From: an uncultured Prevotellaceae bacterium
Lineage (GTDB): Bacteria > Bacteroidota > Bacteroidia > Bacteroidales > Muribaculaceae
Direction of reading: 5' to 3'
DNA: 64,000 bases
Assembly (NCBI GenBank): GCA_900318865.1
Contig: ONMF01000021.1
Span: 1-64,000 of the forward strand
Shown here: one piece after another, positions 47,165 through 56,783 of the stretch
Layout: each line of letters begins with the position of its first letter
Numbering within the stretch: the first letter of the stretch is position 1
The notes under the pieces: model-generated
Told to the model about the DNA's origin: nothing
Databases searched by the model: none
What the model saw: only the letters and a program-made list of their open reading frames with translations
Position numbers and translations under genes: made by a program

Positions 47165-48901
47165 ACCGCCGCCACCGCTGCTGCGCGATTCACTTGCCTC
47201 GCGTGCCAGGCGTTCTTGCCGCTCCTCGGGCGTCTCGTAACTGCGCACATACGCCATGCCGCTCATGGTGTAGGTAGCCACCTCGGTGTAGGCTTCGGTG
47301 TCCATGAGCAGTGCCTCCTGCGGCGCGAGCACCGTGTAGTCGGGCCAAATCATCTTGAGGTCGGCATAGACTTGCCTGGCGATGCCGTAGAGCGTGGCAA
47401 ACACCATGTATTCCTTCCACAGCCCCACATCCAGCACATGGCGCTCCTCGAGCAGGGTGAACTCTTCCAGATATTTTTTCAGGCCATAGACCTGCAGCAC
47501 CTCGTCGGCCTTGAGGCTGCCGCGCGAGCGCCCCGTGGCGCTGAGCAGCTGGCTGATGCGAGTCACCACCTGGCGGTGCTCCACGGGCGACTGCTTCATG
47601 TAGGCCTTCATCTCTTTGGGCTGCAGCACATGGTCGGCTCCTGCAGCCTTCCACATCTGCTTGTGCACCAGCCCCATGAGCTCGGCCTGCTGGTCGCCGG
47701 CGGGTGGCTTGACGGACATGGGCGGCGTGATGAGGAACTCGCCGGCCCCTTTTCCCGAAAGCCCCTCTTTCTGCCTGAGCGAGATGAGGCCCAGGTGTGT
47801 CATGCGCATCACCAAGGCGGCAATCTGGTCTTTATTGTTGACATCGGTGGGGCAGTTGGCGTGCAGCACCTGGCTGGTCTTGCACAGGTCGCCGTCGAAG
47901 GGGATCTCGCGGCTCCACTGCGTCATCTTGCCCTGCTTGTTGCCGAAAAGCCGCTGGTTCTGGTGGGCGGTCTTTACCTCGCCACCCACTGCGAATAACT
48001 GATAGATGAACACCACCACCAGCACCAGCCAGAGCACCGTCACCAGCAATGCGCTGATGGGTTCCCACAGCTCGGCCCAGAAATTGGAACTGCCGGGGTC
48101 GTAGCCGTTGCCGGCCAGCGATGCCTTGCCCGACGCGCCGTCGTCGGTGAGGGTGTAGTCACTGCCCTTGAAGGCCTCTTTCTTCACCTTGTCGAGGAAG
48201 GTGCCCTTGCGGGTGGTGACGGGATGGAACAGCCCCTTGTTGAACTGCGCCATGATGACCAGGCCCTCGCTCTCGTTGCCAAAGGGCTGGCTCGTCTGGG
48301 CCACAATCTTGCCGTCCACGATGTGCACCTGGCCATGAAAGCGGAAGGCCCACACGCGGGTGTTCTCGGGGGTGAACGCGCCGCTGTCGGGCTCGATGGT
48401 GATGCTGGCTTGCCGGGCATAAGCCCCCGCAGCCGGCTCGTAGAACTTGAAAATAAAGCCGTCGGAGTCGTCAAAACTGTCCACCAGGCGGGTGAGGGTG
48501 TAGTGGATGTTATAGGTTCGCTGCCCCGATGCCCCGATGCCCCAGCACAGTTCAGGCCCGTCGCTGCCCTTGTAGATGCCGCAGCGCCCTGTCTTGGCCC
48601 TGCGCGAGCGGTCGGTGTCCCAGGGTGCGTCCACCTCGTAGGGCACTCCCGTCTCGTCGGTCACGGCCAGCTCGCCCACTTCCATGCCGTGCAGGTTGTA
48701 CTGCTTGATAAATCCCTCGGTGCCGTTTTCGCCCATGGTGCAGTTTCTCACCTCCACCACACGGGCGTTACCCAGCTTGTTGATGACTACGCGCATCTGC
48801 AGTTCGTGCACCACATGGGCCACGGCAGTGGCGGCCGTGAGCAGCAGGACCGCCGCAAGCGCCACCGTGCGTGAATAATGATTGATTGAGTGCTTCATCA
48901 T
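47105..48901 (-). CDS. DUF2207-type membrane protein with Gly-rich C-terminus
   Basis: 598 residues. Signal peptide to about residue 28, an extracytoplasmic beta-rich DUF2207 domain (about 30-270), one membrane segment (about 283-307: LLVTVLWLVLVVVFIYQLF), a cytoplasmic part, and a tail of Gly/Ser repeats (YGGGGGYSGGGG). Predicted inner-membrane protein of unknown role, usually with LemA. The start overlaps the stop of the second DUF2207-like gene (ATGA). The 3' end overlaps tcdA by 60 bases. Confidence 0.85.
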   Translation of the reverse strand: MMKHSINHYSRTVALAAVLLLTAATAVAHVVHELQMRVVINKLGNARVVEVRNCTMGENGTEGFIKQYNLHGMEVGELAVTDETGVPYEVDAPWDTDRSRRAKTGRCGIYKGSDGPELCWGIGASGQRTYNIHYTLTRLVDSFDDSDGFIFKFYEPAAGAYARQASITIEPDSGAFTPENTRVWAFRFHGQVHIVDGKIVAQTSQPFGNESEGLVIMAQFNKGLFHPVTTRKGTFLDKVKKEAFKGSDYTLTDDGASGKASLAGNGYDPGSSNFWAELWEPISALLVTVLWLVLVVVFIYQLFAVGGEVKTAHQNQRLFGNKQGKMTQWSREIPFDGDLCKTSQVLHANCPTDVNNKDQIAALVMRMTHLGLISLRQKEGLSGKGAGEFLITPPMSVKPPAGDQQAELMGLVHKQMWKAAGADHVLQPKEMKAYMKQSPVEHRQVVTRISQLLSATGRSRGSLKADEVLQVYGLKKYLEEFTLLEERHVLDVGLWKEYMVFATLYGIARQVYADLKMIWPDYTVLAPQEALLMDTEAYTEVATYTMSGMAYVRSYETPEERQERLAREASESRSSGGGGSSSYGGGGGYSGGGGSGFR

Positions 48902-49776
48902 GCCAGGGCTATCGCTACTTTCTTAATAACAAAAAACATCAGCCAAACGGCCCCTATCGCCAGCAGCAACGAGAGGACGGGCCACTCGCCATAGAAATCG
49001 TACAGGCGCGCCTGCCACGACATCTCGTAGGTGCCGGCGCGGCTGTCGGTCATCATGGGGCTGGCCATCTCACTGGCGGTCACGCCCATGTCGAAAGCTC
49101 CTGCATCCAGTTCGGCGAAAGCCGTGATGGGCAACTCGATGCGCATGGACAGATGCTCTTCGGCAGCCATGGGCCTGGGTGCCGTGAGGATGAACTTGCC
49201 CTTGTAGAATTCGCCGTGCGCATTACCCTCGTTGACCGACAGGTGGAGCACATCGTCCTTGGCAAAAGCGCTGTCGGCACGGGAAATGGTTATCCGGGCA
49301 TTGCGTGGCGGCATGTTGCCCGCATCGCAAAACACATAGTTTATCAGCGCGCGGTCATTGAGGTATGGGCGCACCAGCGAGGTGACGGTGTAGGAAATAG
49401 TATAGACGTGGCGGCCGGCGGAGCCAACGCCCCAGCACAACTCGACGAAGCTATTGTTCTCGATCATGCCACACCGCCCTGCCTTGACGGGGGCTTCCAC
49501 ATTCCAGGGGCTCACCAAGTGGTATTCCCGGCCGTTCTCGGTCACACCGAAGTCGCTTATCTGCTGCGTTCCGCTCACGTCACGGCGGCGAAACAGCTCG
49601 CTGCCGCTGTCAAGGTCGTGGTCCACGGTCCACACCTCGGTGAAGCGTGCGCTGCCATCGGCCTGAAGCACGACGTTGATGTCGAGGTCGTCAAACGTTA
49701 CCGTCGCATGAGCTGCGGCAGCCGCCGCAAGCATCAGCAACGATGCCAGCAGTTGCCGGCCATGATGTGCACGCAT
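48898..49776 (-). CDS. DUF2207-like membrane protein, short form
   Basis: 292 residues. Signal peptide (about 1-24), an extracytoplasmic domain homologous in layout to the next gene (shared GRCG and ELCWGVGSAGRHVYTISYT blocks), and a C-terminal membrane helix (about 268-288). It lacks the cytoplasmic and Gly-rich parts of the partner, so the two look like a tandem duplication with divergence. Between lemA (5 bases upstream) and the long DUF2207 gene. Confidence 0.8.
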   Translation of the reverse strand: MRAHHGRQLLASLLMLAAAAAAHATVTFDDLDINVVLQADGSARFTEVWTVDHDLDSGSELFRRRDVSGTQQISDFGVTENGREYHLVSPWNVEAPVKAGRCGMIENNSFVELCWGVGSAGRHVYTISYTVTSLVRPYLNDRALINYVFCDAGNMPPRNARITISRADSAFAKDDVLHLSVNEGNAHGEFYKGKFILTAPRPMAAEEHLSMRIELPITAFAELDAGAFDMGVTASEMASPMMTDSRAGTYEMSWQARLYDFYGEWPVLSLLLAIGAVWLMFFVIKKVAIALA

Positions 49777-49781
49777 GGCTA

Positions 49782-50354
49782 TTACTGGTTGGGGAAGAGG
49801 TCGGGCATCGACTTCTTCTGCTGGTCGTCAACGGTGAGATACTCACGCTGGCCGAAGTGCAGCATGCTGGCCACGAACGACGACGGCCATTGCCGCACCG
49901 CACGGTTCATGCGCGTGGCGGTGTCGTTGTAGACCATGCGGCTCAGACGCACGTTCTCCTCATAGCCCTTCACCGAGTCCATGGTGCGGATGAACATGTC
50001 GTTGGCCTTGAGGTCGGGATAAGCCTCGCTGATGGCCATCAGCCTGGAAAATACATTGCTCAGCTCGCCTTCCTGTGCCGTGACATCGGCCGCAGTGGCG
50101 ATGGGTGTCTGCCGGCGCTGGGCAATCACCCGAATCAGCGTCTCGCTCTCATGCTTGGCGTAGGCGCTGGCCGTCTTGGCCAGGGCCAACAGGGCGTCCC
50201 AGCGGCTATTGAGCTGCACCTCGATTTGTCCCAGGGCGTTCTTGCAGTTCTCGTCGAGCGTGACGAGCTGCCGCTGCATGCTGAACACATACAATGCCAC
50301 CAAAACGATAATCAGGAAGAATAAACCCAAAAGTACTACTAAAGCTGTAATCAT
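49782..50354 (-). CDS. lemA: LemA family membrane protein
   Basis: 190 residues. One N-terminal membrane helix (MITALVVLLGLFFLIIVLVA), then the LemA helical domain (NCKNALGQIEVQLNSRWDAL; LNDVFSRLMAISEAYPDLKA-like block). It heads a lemA-DUF2207-DUF2207 operon, a common arrangement. The start is set at the Met right before the helix; the frame's earlier part overlaps the promoter (TATTTTTG at 50395-50388). LemA function is not known in detail. Confidence 0.9.
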   Translation of the reverse strand: MITALVVLLGLFFLIIVLVALYVFSMQRQLVTLDENCKNALGQIEVQLNSRWDALLALAKTASAYAKHESETLIRVIAQRRQTPIATAADVTAQEGELSNVFSRLMAISEAYPDLKANDMFIRTMDSVKGYEENVRLSRMVYNDTATRMNRAVRQWPSSFVASMLHFGQREYLTVDDQQKKSMPDLFPNQ

Positions 50355-50387
50355 AATATTGGTTTTTGAGTGAATAATTTCAAAACA

Positions 50388-50395
50388 CAAAAATA
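50388..50395 (-). promoter_or_regulatory. -7 box of the lemA operon
   Basis: TATTTTTG on the minus strand, matching TAnnTTTG, 33 bases before the lemA start. Confidence 0.5.
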
Positions 50396-50447
50396 GTCAA
50401 AATTGGGGCAACGGCAAGCAATTTGTCACGAAAATCACCTTTCCCCC

Positions 50448-52931
50448 TCACTGCATGAGCAAGTTCACCAGCGTGGTGACGTCGGCCACGCTCGTCTCGC
50501 CGTCGCCGTTCACGTCGCTGCGCGGGTTCGCGGCATCGCGCATCACCAGGTCAACCAGCGCGGTGACATCGGCAATCGACACCTCGCCGTCGCCGTTCAC
50601 GTCGCCCACCAGGGCCCACGGCTCCACGTCAAACTCATGGGTCACCACCTGGCTCCATCCGCTGGCGTAGACAGCCTTGACGCCCAGCGTGTGGTGGCCG
50701 GCCGGCACATCGTTCAGCACCACCTCGGGGGTGGTCACGGTAGTCACCGAATCCCCGTCGAGATAGATCACATAGCCCGTCACGGCACCCACGTCGACCG
50801 TGCCGCCTTCCTCACGGGCACCCACATAGAAGTCGTCGAGCTGCACAAAGAACGCGTCGTACGACGTGTAGTGCACGCCCACGCGGATAGTCTGCCCCTC
50901 GTAGGCACTCAGGTTGGTCTCATATTGCAGCCATTGTCCGGCCGGCATCTGGTCGATGGTGGCCACCACGTCGTAGGGGTCGGCGGGGTTGTCATTGCCG
51001 CCGGTGAAGGCGCACACCTCCATCGACTCGGGATAGGTGTCGTAGGCCTTGGCCAGGAAGCGGCACACGAAATCCTCGCGGATGGTCAACTCGGGCGAGA
51101 TGAGCCACTTGTTGGCGCCCGACATCTGCGGCGAGAAGAAAATGATGGTCTTGTCGCCGGTGGGAGCCGCCACGGCAGGGTCGGCCGGCAGCATGGGCGG
51201 CGTGGTGTGCCAGGGGTTGAACACCAGCGGCGGCACAGCGGCGGGGCTCGACTGCGTGCTGGCGCCCGGGAAGTTGATGATGGATCCGTTCAGACTGATG
51301 GGATACACCGTGCGCTGATCCAGGTCGTAGGTGTTCCACTCACCGAAGGTGAGGCGCGCGAAGTCGGGATAGTCTTCAAAGCTGTCCTTGAACGACAGGT
51401 TTTGGTTCCATCGGCCGGTCACCTGGCCGCCCTCCACATCCACGGTGATGTTATAGGGATCCACGATTTGCTCTTTCACGCTCAGCGTGATGGTGGCGTC
51501 GGCTTCAAGGGTCAAATCCTGCTCCACCACCTGATAATGGGGCGCATTGACGCCCACCATGTATTGGCCGAAGGGCAGCGACACGAACACAGCCTGGCCG
51601 TCGGCAATCACCGCCCGATAGACAGCCGCCGTGACCTTGTCGGTAGCTTCCACCACGGCCCCGTCGAGCGACTGACCGTTGTTGGTCTCCACCAGCACGG
51701 TGAGGCGGGCGGCATGATTCTCGATGACTATGGTGGTGTCGGCAATGGCCGTCTGCGAGTCGGTGTAGACGGCTTGCACACCCAGCGTGTAGGTGCCGGC
51801 GGGCAGCTGACTGAAGACGTGCTGATAGCTATCGGTCTCGGCCGTCAGCTCGCCGTTGAGATACACCTTAAAATGCTCATTGGGATTCATGGGCGAGCGT
51901 TGTGGCGCCAGCCGCCGGGCCCGGGCGCGAGCCACAGCCTGCGCCGGCTCGTCGTAGACCTGCCCCACAAACACGTCGTCGACCATGAGCATGAACGCTC
52001 CGCTCACATTGGCCTCACTGATATAGCGGATGGCAAAGCGGATGGGACGCCCGGCATACTGGCTCAGGTCGTAGGTGAAGAGACGCCAGCCCGTGTAGTC
52101 GGCCGTCTCATAGTTGCCGCTGTTGATTTTCACAAAGTCGGCGATGGCTGGATTGTCGGTCACGGTGGTCACATACACTTGGAACCGCTCCTTGTATTGA
52201 TCGGCAGCCTTGCCACGGAAGGCCAGCGTGTTCATGTTGCCCGGTGTCACCACGGGCGAGATAAGCCAGTCGTCGTTGGCCGCCCCCGAGAAAGTACGGG
52301 TGAAGCCCACGTACTGCTGGCCGCCATAAGGCCGCAAGATGGGATAGTCGTACCACCAGCTGGGCTCAACGGTCATGGGGTTGATGACCTGCGCGTACTG
52401 GCGCACACCGCGGTTGGGATAATCACCCACCAGCGGGGCGGCAATCAGCCCGTCGTTGTCGATGCCGGTCCACTCCCCGAAAGCAAGGGCAAAAGGCTCA
52501 TAGCTCTCAAAGTCATCGAAAAACACCGGCGCCTCTTGGTTCCAGGTGAATGTCACGTCGTTCATGCCCGTGGCAGCGTCATGCGCCACGTCCACGCCCA
52601 GCGAGAAGGGCACGAGCGTCTGCTCGGCCATCGTCACATTCACGGTGGTGTCGGCCGTGACTTGAAAATTACTCACATGGGTGTCGTAGCCCGCCTTGCT
52701 CACCTCAAGCCGATGATTGCCTGCATAGACTTTCACCGTCACCGCGCCCTGCGCATTGAGTTTGAGCGTGCCATACGACAGCGAATAATCGGTTTGCGTC
52801 AGTTTCACCGAAGCGTCGGTCACCACAGCACCGCCGGCAGTGCTCACTGCGATGGTGAGCGCCTTGTCGCGTTGTTGAGCCAGTGCCGGCAACATGGCCA
52901 GCAGCGCAATAAACAGAGCTAATTTTTTCAT
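50448..52931 (-). CDS. Secreted protein with cleaved-adhesin/anchor-J domains and dockerin-like C-terminus
   Basis: 827 residues from the Met of MKKLALFIALLAMLPALAQ, a signal peptide. Two carboxypeptidase-regulatory or PEGA-like modules alternate with two choice-of-anchor-J / cleaved-adhesin domains (recognisable by FFDDFESYEPFALAFGEWTG, FRGKAADQYKERFQVYV, and the parallel FKDSFEDYPDFARLTFGEW). The last ~55 residues hold two dockerin-like repeats (GDVNGDGEVSIADVT; SDVNGDGETSVADVT), nearly the same as those of the M6 protease. Surface adhesin-like; ligand unknown. Confidence 0.88.
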   Translation of the reverse strand: MKKLALFIALLAMLPALAQQRDKALTIAVSTAGGAVVTDASVKLTQTDYSLSYGTLKLNAQGAVTVKVYAGNHRLEVSKAGYDTHVSNFQVTADTTVNVTMAEQTLVPFSLGVDVAHDAATGMNDVTFTWNQEAPVFFDDFESYEPFALAFGEWTGIDNDGLIAAPLVGDYPNRGVRQYAQVINPMTVEPSWWYDYPILRPYGGQQYVGFTRTFSGAANDDWLISPVVTPGNMNTLAFRGKAADQYKERFQVYVTTVTDNPAIADFVKINSGNYETADYTGWRLFTYDLSQYAGRPIRFAIRYISEANVSGAFMLMVDDVFVGQVYDEPAQAVARARARRLAPQRSPMNPNEHFKVYLNGELTAETDSYQHVFSQLPAGTYTLGVQAVYTDSQTAIADTTIVIENHAARLTVLVETNNGQSLDGAVVEATDKVTAAVYRAVIADGQAVFVSLPFGQYMVGVNAPHYQVVEQDLTLEADATITLSVKEQIVDPYNITVDVEGGQVTGRWNQNLSFKDSFEDYPDFARLTFGEWNTYDLDQRTVYPISLNGSIINFPGASTQSSPAAVPPLVFNPWHTTPPMLPADPAVAAPTGDKTIIFFSPQMSGANKWLISPELTIREDFVCRFLAKAYDTYPESMEVCAFTGGNDNPADPYDVVATIDQMPAGQWLQYETNLSAYEGQTIRVGVHYTSYDAFFVQLDDFYVGAREEGGTVDVGAVTGYVIYLDGDSVTTVTTPEVVLNDVPAGHHTLGVKAVYASGWSQVVTHEFDVEPWALVGDVNGDGEVSIADVTALVDLVMRDAANPRSDVNGDGETSVADVTTLVNLLMQ

Positions 52932-52963
52932 ACTCTTGGTCTTTGAGGTTAATGGTTTTGCCA

Positions 52964-52995
52964 CAAAGATACAAAAAAACGCCGTTCTTTCCCAA
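52964..52995 (-). promoter_or_regulatory. Promoter of the adhesin-like gene
   Basis: On the minus strand TTG (52995-52993), 21 bases, TATCTTTG (52971-52964), 33 bases before the start chosen at 52931. Confidence 0.65.
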
Positions 52996-53229
52996 TTTGT
53001 CACCGAAAAAGGTATCTTTTGAGCACTTCGGAGCCTTCCGAAACAATATAAAAAACACACATCTCCGTTGTCGGCGAAATCCGCGTGAGATAGCCAGCGT
53101 CGGCGTGGCCGGAGGCGGCCACCACAGGCACTATGTTCCGGCAACCGTTCATCAACGCAAAAATAGCAAAAACGGGTGAGAAACGAAAAAAATCCCTCGA
53201 TTTTCGGCCATCGGCCGCTCTCCCCCCAG

Positions 53230-53430
53230 GTGTGCATCTCCGACGCACGGTTGCCAACTCCTCCCCTAAGTTAGGGGAGGTGGCGCGTAGCGACGGAGGA
53301 GTGTGTGAGCCCTGCACGGCGGCATCTTCGCCGCGTGGCACACGCCCCCGGCCCTGCGGGCCACCCCCTCTACCTTAGAGGGGGAGTTCTCCACTAAATT
53401 GAAGGGGGGAATTGCCACGGCACGGTGTGG
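53230..53430. repeat. Palindromic intergenic repeat element
   Basis: Non-coding stretch with two perfect hairpins: CCTCCCCTAA-g-TTAGGGGAGG (53260-53280) and CCCCCTCTA-cct-TAGAGGGGG (53364-53384), about 85 bases apart and flanking a GC-rich middle that itself contains short palindromes (CGGCGGCATCTTCGCCG). This layout is that of REP- or MITE-like intergenic elements often multicopy in Bacteroidales genomes. No gene was seen in it. Confidence 0.6.
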
Positions 53431-53556
53431 TCATCATCACACGTTCCTCGAAGAGGCACAATCATGCCCTGCATGGGTGCCCCGGCGGCACACGTCCCCG
53501 GCAGCCCTAACGCAGAGGGGGGAAGCGGCACACTCATCCAGGTGGGGTGGATGGGG

Positions 53557-55668
53557 TTATTTGTACTTGACTCCGAGGTTGTACATGATGAACGACTGGA
53601 TGTCGGTGTACTCGTCGATGACTTTCGACATGGGCTTGCCGTGACCGTGACCGGCGTTGACGTCGACACGGATGAGCTTCACAGCCGGCCCGGTGTGCGC
53701 CGCCTGCAACGCGGCTGCGTACTTGAAGGAATGGGCGGGCACCACACGGTCGTCGTGGTCGCTGGTGGTGACCATGATGGGCGGGTAGTTGTCCACGCCG
53801 TCGCGGATGGAGTGGAGCGGTGAATAGGCGCGCAGGTACTCAAACATCTCCTTGGAGTCGTCGCTGCGGCCATAGTCGTGGGCCCAGTTCCAGCCGATGG
53901 TGAACAGGTGGTAGCGCAGCATGTCCATCACGCCCACCTGGGGCACGGCGGCGCCCCACAGGTCGGGCCGCTGGTTGACGACGGCGCCCACGAGCAGTCC
54001 GCCGTTGCTGCCGCCGTTACAGGCTATTTTCTTGGGTGCGGTGTAGCCCTGGGCAATGAGGTACTCGGCCGCGGCGATGAAGTCGTCGAACACATTCTGC
54101 TTCTTCATCTTGGTACCCGCCTCGTGCCAACTCTCGCCGTACTCGCCGCCGCCGCGCAGGTTAGTGTAGGCGCAGATGCCACCCATGTCGAGCATGGCAA
54201 AGGGCGTGCGCGAGTAGCTGAAAGCCGGGTTCATACTGATGTTGAAGCCTCCGTAGCCATAGAGGAACACGGGGCGCTTGCCGTCGCGCTTGAGGCCTTT
54301 CTTATAGATGAGGAACATGGGCACGCGCGTGCCGTCCTTGCTGGGATAGAACACCTGCTCGGTGACGTAGAGGTCGGGGTTAAACGCCAGATTGGGCCTG
54401 AACAGCAATTTCGTCAGCCCGGTGCGCAGGTTCAGCACATAGGTCGACGTGGGGAAGGTGAAGCTGGTGAACGAGTAGAACACCTCGGGGTCGTCCTTCT
54501 TGCAGTTGAAAGACACCGAGCCGAAGGTGGGCAGCTCAATCTCGTACTGCTCACGGCCCTGCTCGTCGTAGACATAGGCGTGGCTGGCCGCGTCGCGGTC
54601 GTAGGTGAGAATGAACCTGTGGTTGGCCAGCGAGGCGCTGCTGAGCACCCACTGCATCTCGGGCACAAAATCGGCCCTGCTGGCAGCGCTGGGATGCTCG
54701 GCGTCGAAGGAAACGATTTTCCACTGCGGGGCGTCCTGATTGGTCATGACATAGATTTTGCCATGGTCCACGCCGATGGGGTTATTGGTGTAGCGCATGT
54801 CGTCGGCCAGCCGCACATAGTGCGGATTGCGGTCGTGCAAGTCTTTCACATAAAGGGCGTTGCCGTCGCCATCGGTCTCCAGGATGAAGATGTAGCGCTC
54901 GTCCTCGGTGACCATGGCCTGATAGAACATGAGCGGCTCGGTCATGGAGCGGTATTCCACATAGTCGTCGGTCTGCGGCGTGCCCAGGCGGTGGTAGTAG
55001 ACCTTGTGGAACTCGTTTTTGCTCGACTTGGCATCCTCGGGCGCGTCGTAGGCGCTGTAGAAAAAGCCGTCGCCCAGCCATTGCGCGTCGGTGAACTTGG
55101 CCCACACGATGTGGTCGGGGAGCGTTTCACCCGTAGTCAAGTCCATGACGAAAATCTCGTTCCAGTCACTGCCGTTGCGCGTGATGACGTAGGCCATGTA
55201 GCGTCCGTCGTTCGAGAAATTGAGCTGCTGCAGTGCCACGGTGCCGTCGGTGCTCAGCTTGTTGGGGTCGAGCACCACGCGTGCGGGCGCGTCGAGGGCG
55301 TCCTGCACATAGAGCACACTCTGGTTCTGCAGGCCATCGTTGCGGAAGTGGTAGTATTTTCCCTTCACCTTGAACGGGGCGCCCCGCTTCTCGTAGTCGG
55401 CCAGCTCGGTGATGCGCTTGCGCACCGCGTTGCGGAAAGGAATCTTGGCCAGATAATCGGCCGTGAGCTTGTTCTCGGCCGCCACCCAAGCGGCTGTTTC
55501 GGCGCTATTGTCGTCCTCGAGCCAGCGATAGGGGTCGGGGACGGGGGTTCCGAAATAAACGTCCACCGTGTCGACACGCTTGGCATCGGGGTAGTGAATA
55601 CCTGCCGCGCGGGCACCGGCGATTGTGAGCAACATGCTACTCATGAGCAAAATGGTTTTTGTCTTCAT
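53557..55668 (-). CDS. Prolyl oligopeptidase (S9A serine peptidase)
   Basis: 703 residues from MKTKTILLMSS. Signal peptide (~1-21, ending ARA), beta-propeller region (about 80-430), and an alpha/beta hydrolase domain with Ser554 in GGSNGG, Asp640 in DHDDRVVPAHS, and His674 in HGHGKP, the S9A triad in the usual order and spacing. It cleaves after Pro in short peptides; the exported location suggests peptide scavenging. A downstream gene of the M28 lipoprotein, 34 bases apart. Confidence 0.95.
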   Translation of the reverse strand: MKTKTILLMSSMLLTIAGARAAGIHYPDAKRVDTVDVYFGTPVPDPYRWLEDDNSAETAAWVAAENKLTADYLAKIPFRNAVRKRITELADYEKRGAPFKVKGKYYHFRNDGLQNQSVLYVQDALDAPARVVLDPNKLSTDGTVALQQLNFSNDGRYMAYVITRNGSDWNEIFVMDLTTGETLPDHIVWAKFTDAQWLGDGFFYSAYDAPEDAKSSKNEFHKVYYHRLGTPQTDDYVEYRSMTEPLMFYQAMVTEDERYIFILETDGDGNALYVKDLHDRNPHYVRLADDMRYTNNPIGVDHGKIYVMTNQDAPQWKIVSFDAEHPSAASRADFVPEMQWVLSSASLANHRFILTYDRDAASHAYVYDEQGREQYEIELPTFGSVSFNCKKDDPEVFYSFTSFTFPTSTYVLNLRTGLTKLLFRPNLAFNPDLYVTEQVFYPSKDGTRVPMFLIYKKGLKRDGKRPVFLYGYGGFNISMNPAFSYSRTPFAMLDMGGICAYTNLRGGGEYGESWHEAGTKMKKQNVFDDFIAAAEYLIAQGYTAPKKIACNGGSNGGLLVGAVVNQRPDLWGAAVPQVGVMDMLRYHLFTIGWNWAHDYGRSDDSKEMFEYLRAYSPLHSIRDGVDNYPPIMVTTSDHDDRVVPAHSFKYAAALQAAHTGPAVKLIRVDVNAGHGHGKPMSKVIDEYTDIQSFIMYNLGVKYK

Positions 55669-55702
55669 TATTGGGAACGAATGATTGATTTGGAACATTT
55701 TT

Positions 55703-56683
55703 TCAGAAGTTGTAAATCACCTGCAGCAGGGTTTGGCCCACGGCCCCCAGCACAGCCGGGTCGATGACGTCGGGCGTGTCGTGCGTGGTGTGCCAGCCTT
55801 CGAAAAAGCCGTGCTCGGTGCCGGCACGCAAGTCGATGATGTCGATGCAGGGAATACCGGCCCGGTTCACAAACACGTGGTCGTCGGTAACAGCGCCGCC
55901 CTGCCCCGTCACAAACCAGCTGGCGCAGCCGGCCGCGCCGGCGGCATCCCACACGTGCTCCACGAAACCGCCCGCATACTGCTGCGAGAAGAACTCAGGG
56001 GCGAACTGCGCCCCGCGGGCACCCACCATGTCGAGCAGGATGCCGAAAACCGGTTTATAGCCCGGCTCATGCGGATGTGCCAGCCAGTACTGCGTGCCCA
56101 GCGCCCACGACTCCTCGTTGTCGGCACCACTGTCGCCCCAGTCCTCCACGTCCACCATCAGCAGGTCTATCCCCACCTCGGGCCTGGACTCGTGCAGGCA
56201 CTTGGCCACCTCGAGCAGCACCGCCACTCCGCTGGCCGCGTCGTTGGCTCCCAACACCGGCTGCCGGCGCTTCGACACGTCGGGGTCGGCATCGGCCCAG
56301 GGCCTGCAATCCCAGTGTGCCAGCAGTAGCAGTCGCTGCTTCGCGCCGGGGTTGACAACCCCCACCAGATTGGTGGCCGTGAGCGGCACGCCATCGAAGG
56401 TGCTGACTTGCCCTTGCTGCACCACCACGGTGTCGGCCCACCGCTCCAGCTGCTGTCGAATCCACCGGCCACACTGCTCATGGGCCGGCGTGCCGGGAAC
56501 ACGGGGTCCGAAGGCACACTGCGCCAGCACATGCGCCATGGCGCTGTCGGCCTCAAAACGCGGCACACGCACTGCCGGTGCCGGCTGGGAAGAGCCGGCG
56601 GTGGTGGCAGGCTTCACCCCGCAGCCACACAACATGGCCAGGGCACACACGATCACGGAGATATTCAGTGTCATTCTCATCAT
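55703..56683 (-). CDS. M28 family peptidase / glutaminyl cyclase-like lipoprotein
   Basis: About 326 residues. Lipoprotein signal with lipobox LCGC. M28 zinc-site features: HWDCRPWAD, GANDAASGVAVLLEVA, DVEDWGDSGAD, and a terminal H in WHTTHDTPDVID. The DWGDSG and CRPWAD blocks favour the glutaminyl-peptide cyclotransferase branch over aminopeptidases. It would act in the periplasm or at the outer membrane. The start is placed at MMRMTLN, giving the best signal. Confidence 0.9.
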   Translation of the reverse strand: MMRMTLNISVIVCALAMLCGCGVKPATTAGSSQPAPAVRVPRFEADSAMAHVLAQCAFGPRVPGTPAHEQCGRWIRQQLERWADTVVVQQGQVSTFDGVPLTATNLVGVVNPGAKQRLLLLAHWDCRPWADADPDVSKRRQPVLGANDAASGVAVLLEVAKCLHESRPEVGIDLLMVDVEDWGDSGADNEESWALGTQYWLAHPHEPGYKPVFGILLDMVGARGAQFAPEFFSQQYAGGFVEHVWDAAGAAGCASWFVTGQGGAVTDDHVFVNRAGIPCIDIIDLRAGTEHGFFEGWHTTHDTPDVIDPAVLGAVGQTLLQVIYNF

Positions 56684-56783
56684 GTTCCTATACTGAAAAT
56701 GCACGCACACGGGGCGTTGGCGGGTGTGCGTGCTTGGTGATTGTCAAAGTGAGTTGAAGCCCCACCGGGGCGTTGCGACCCGC

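Noticed and set aside
50403..52922. 839-codon open frame on the + strand
   Set aside because: Antisense shadow of the adhesin-like gene: His/Gly/Val-rich, no domain, caused by high GC codon bias.
53878..55767. 629-codon open frame on the + strand
   Set aside because: Antisense to the prolyl oligopeptidase, whose triad and signal peptide are intact; composition is typical of GC-rich antisense frames.
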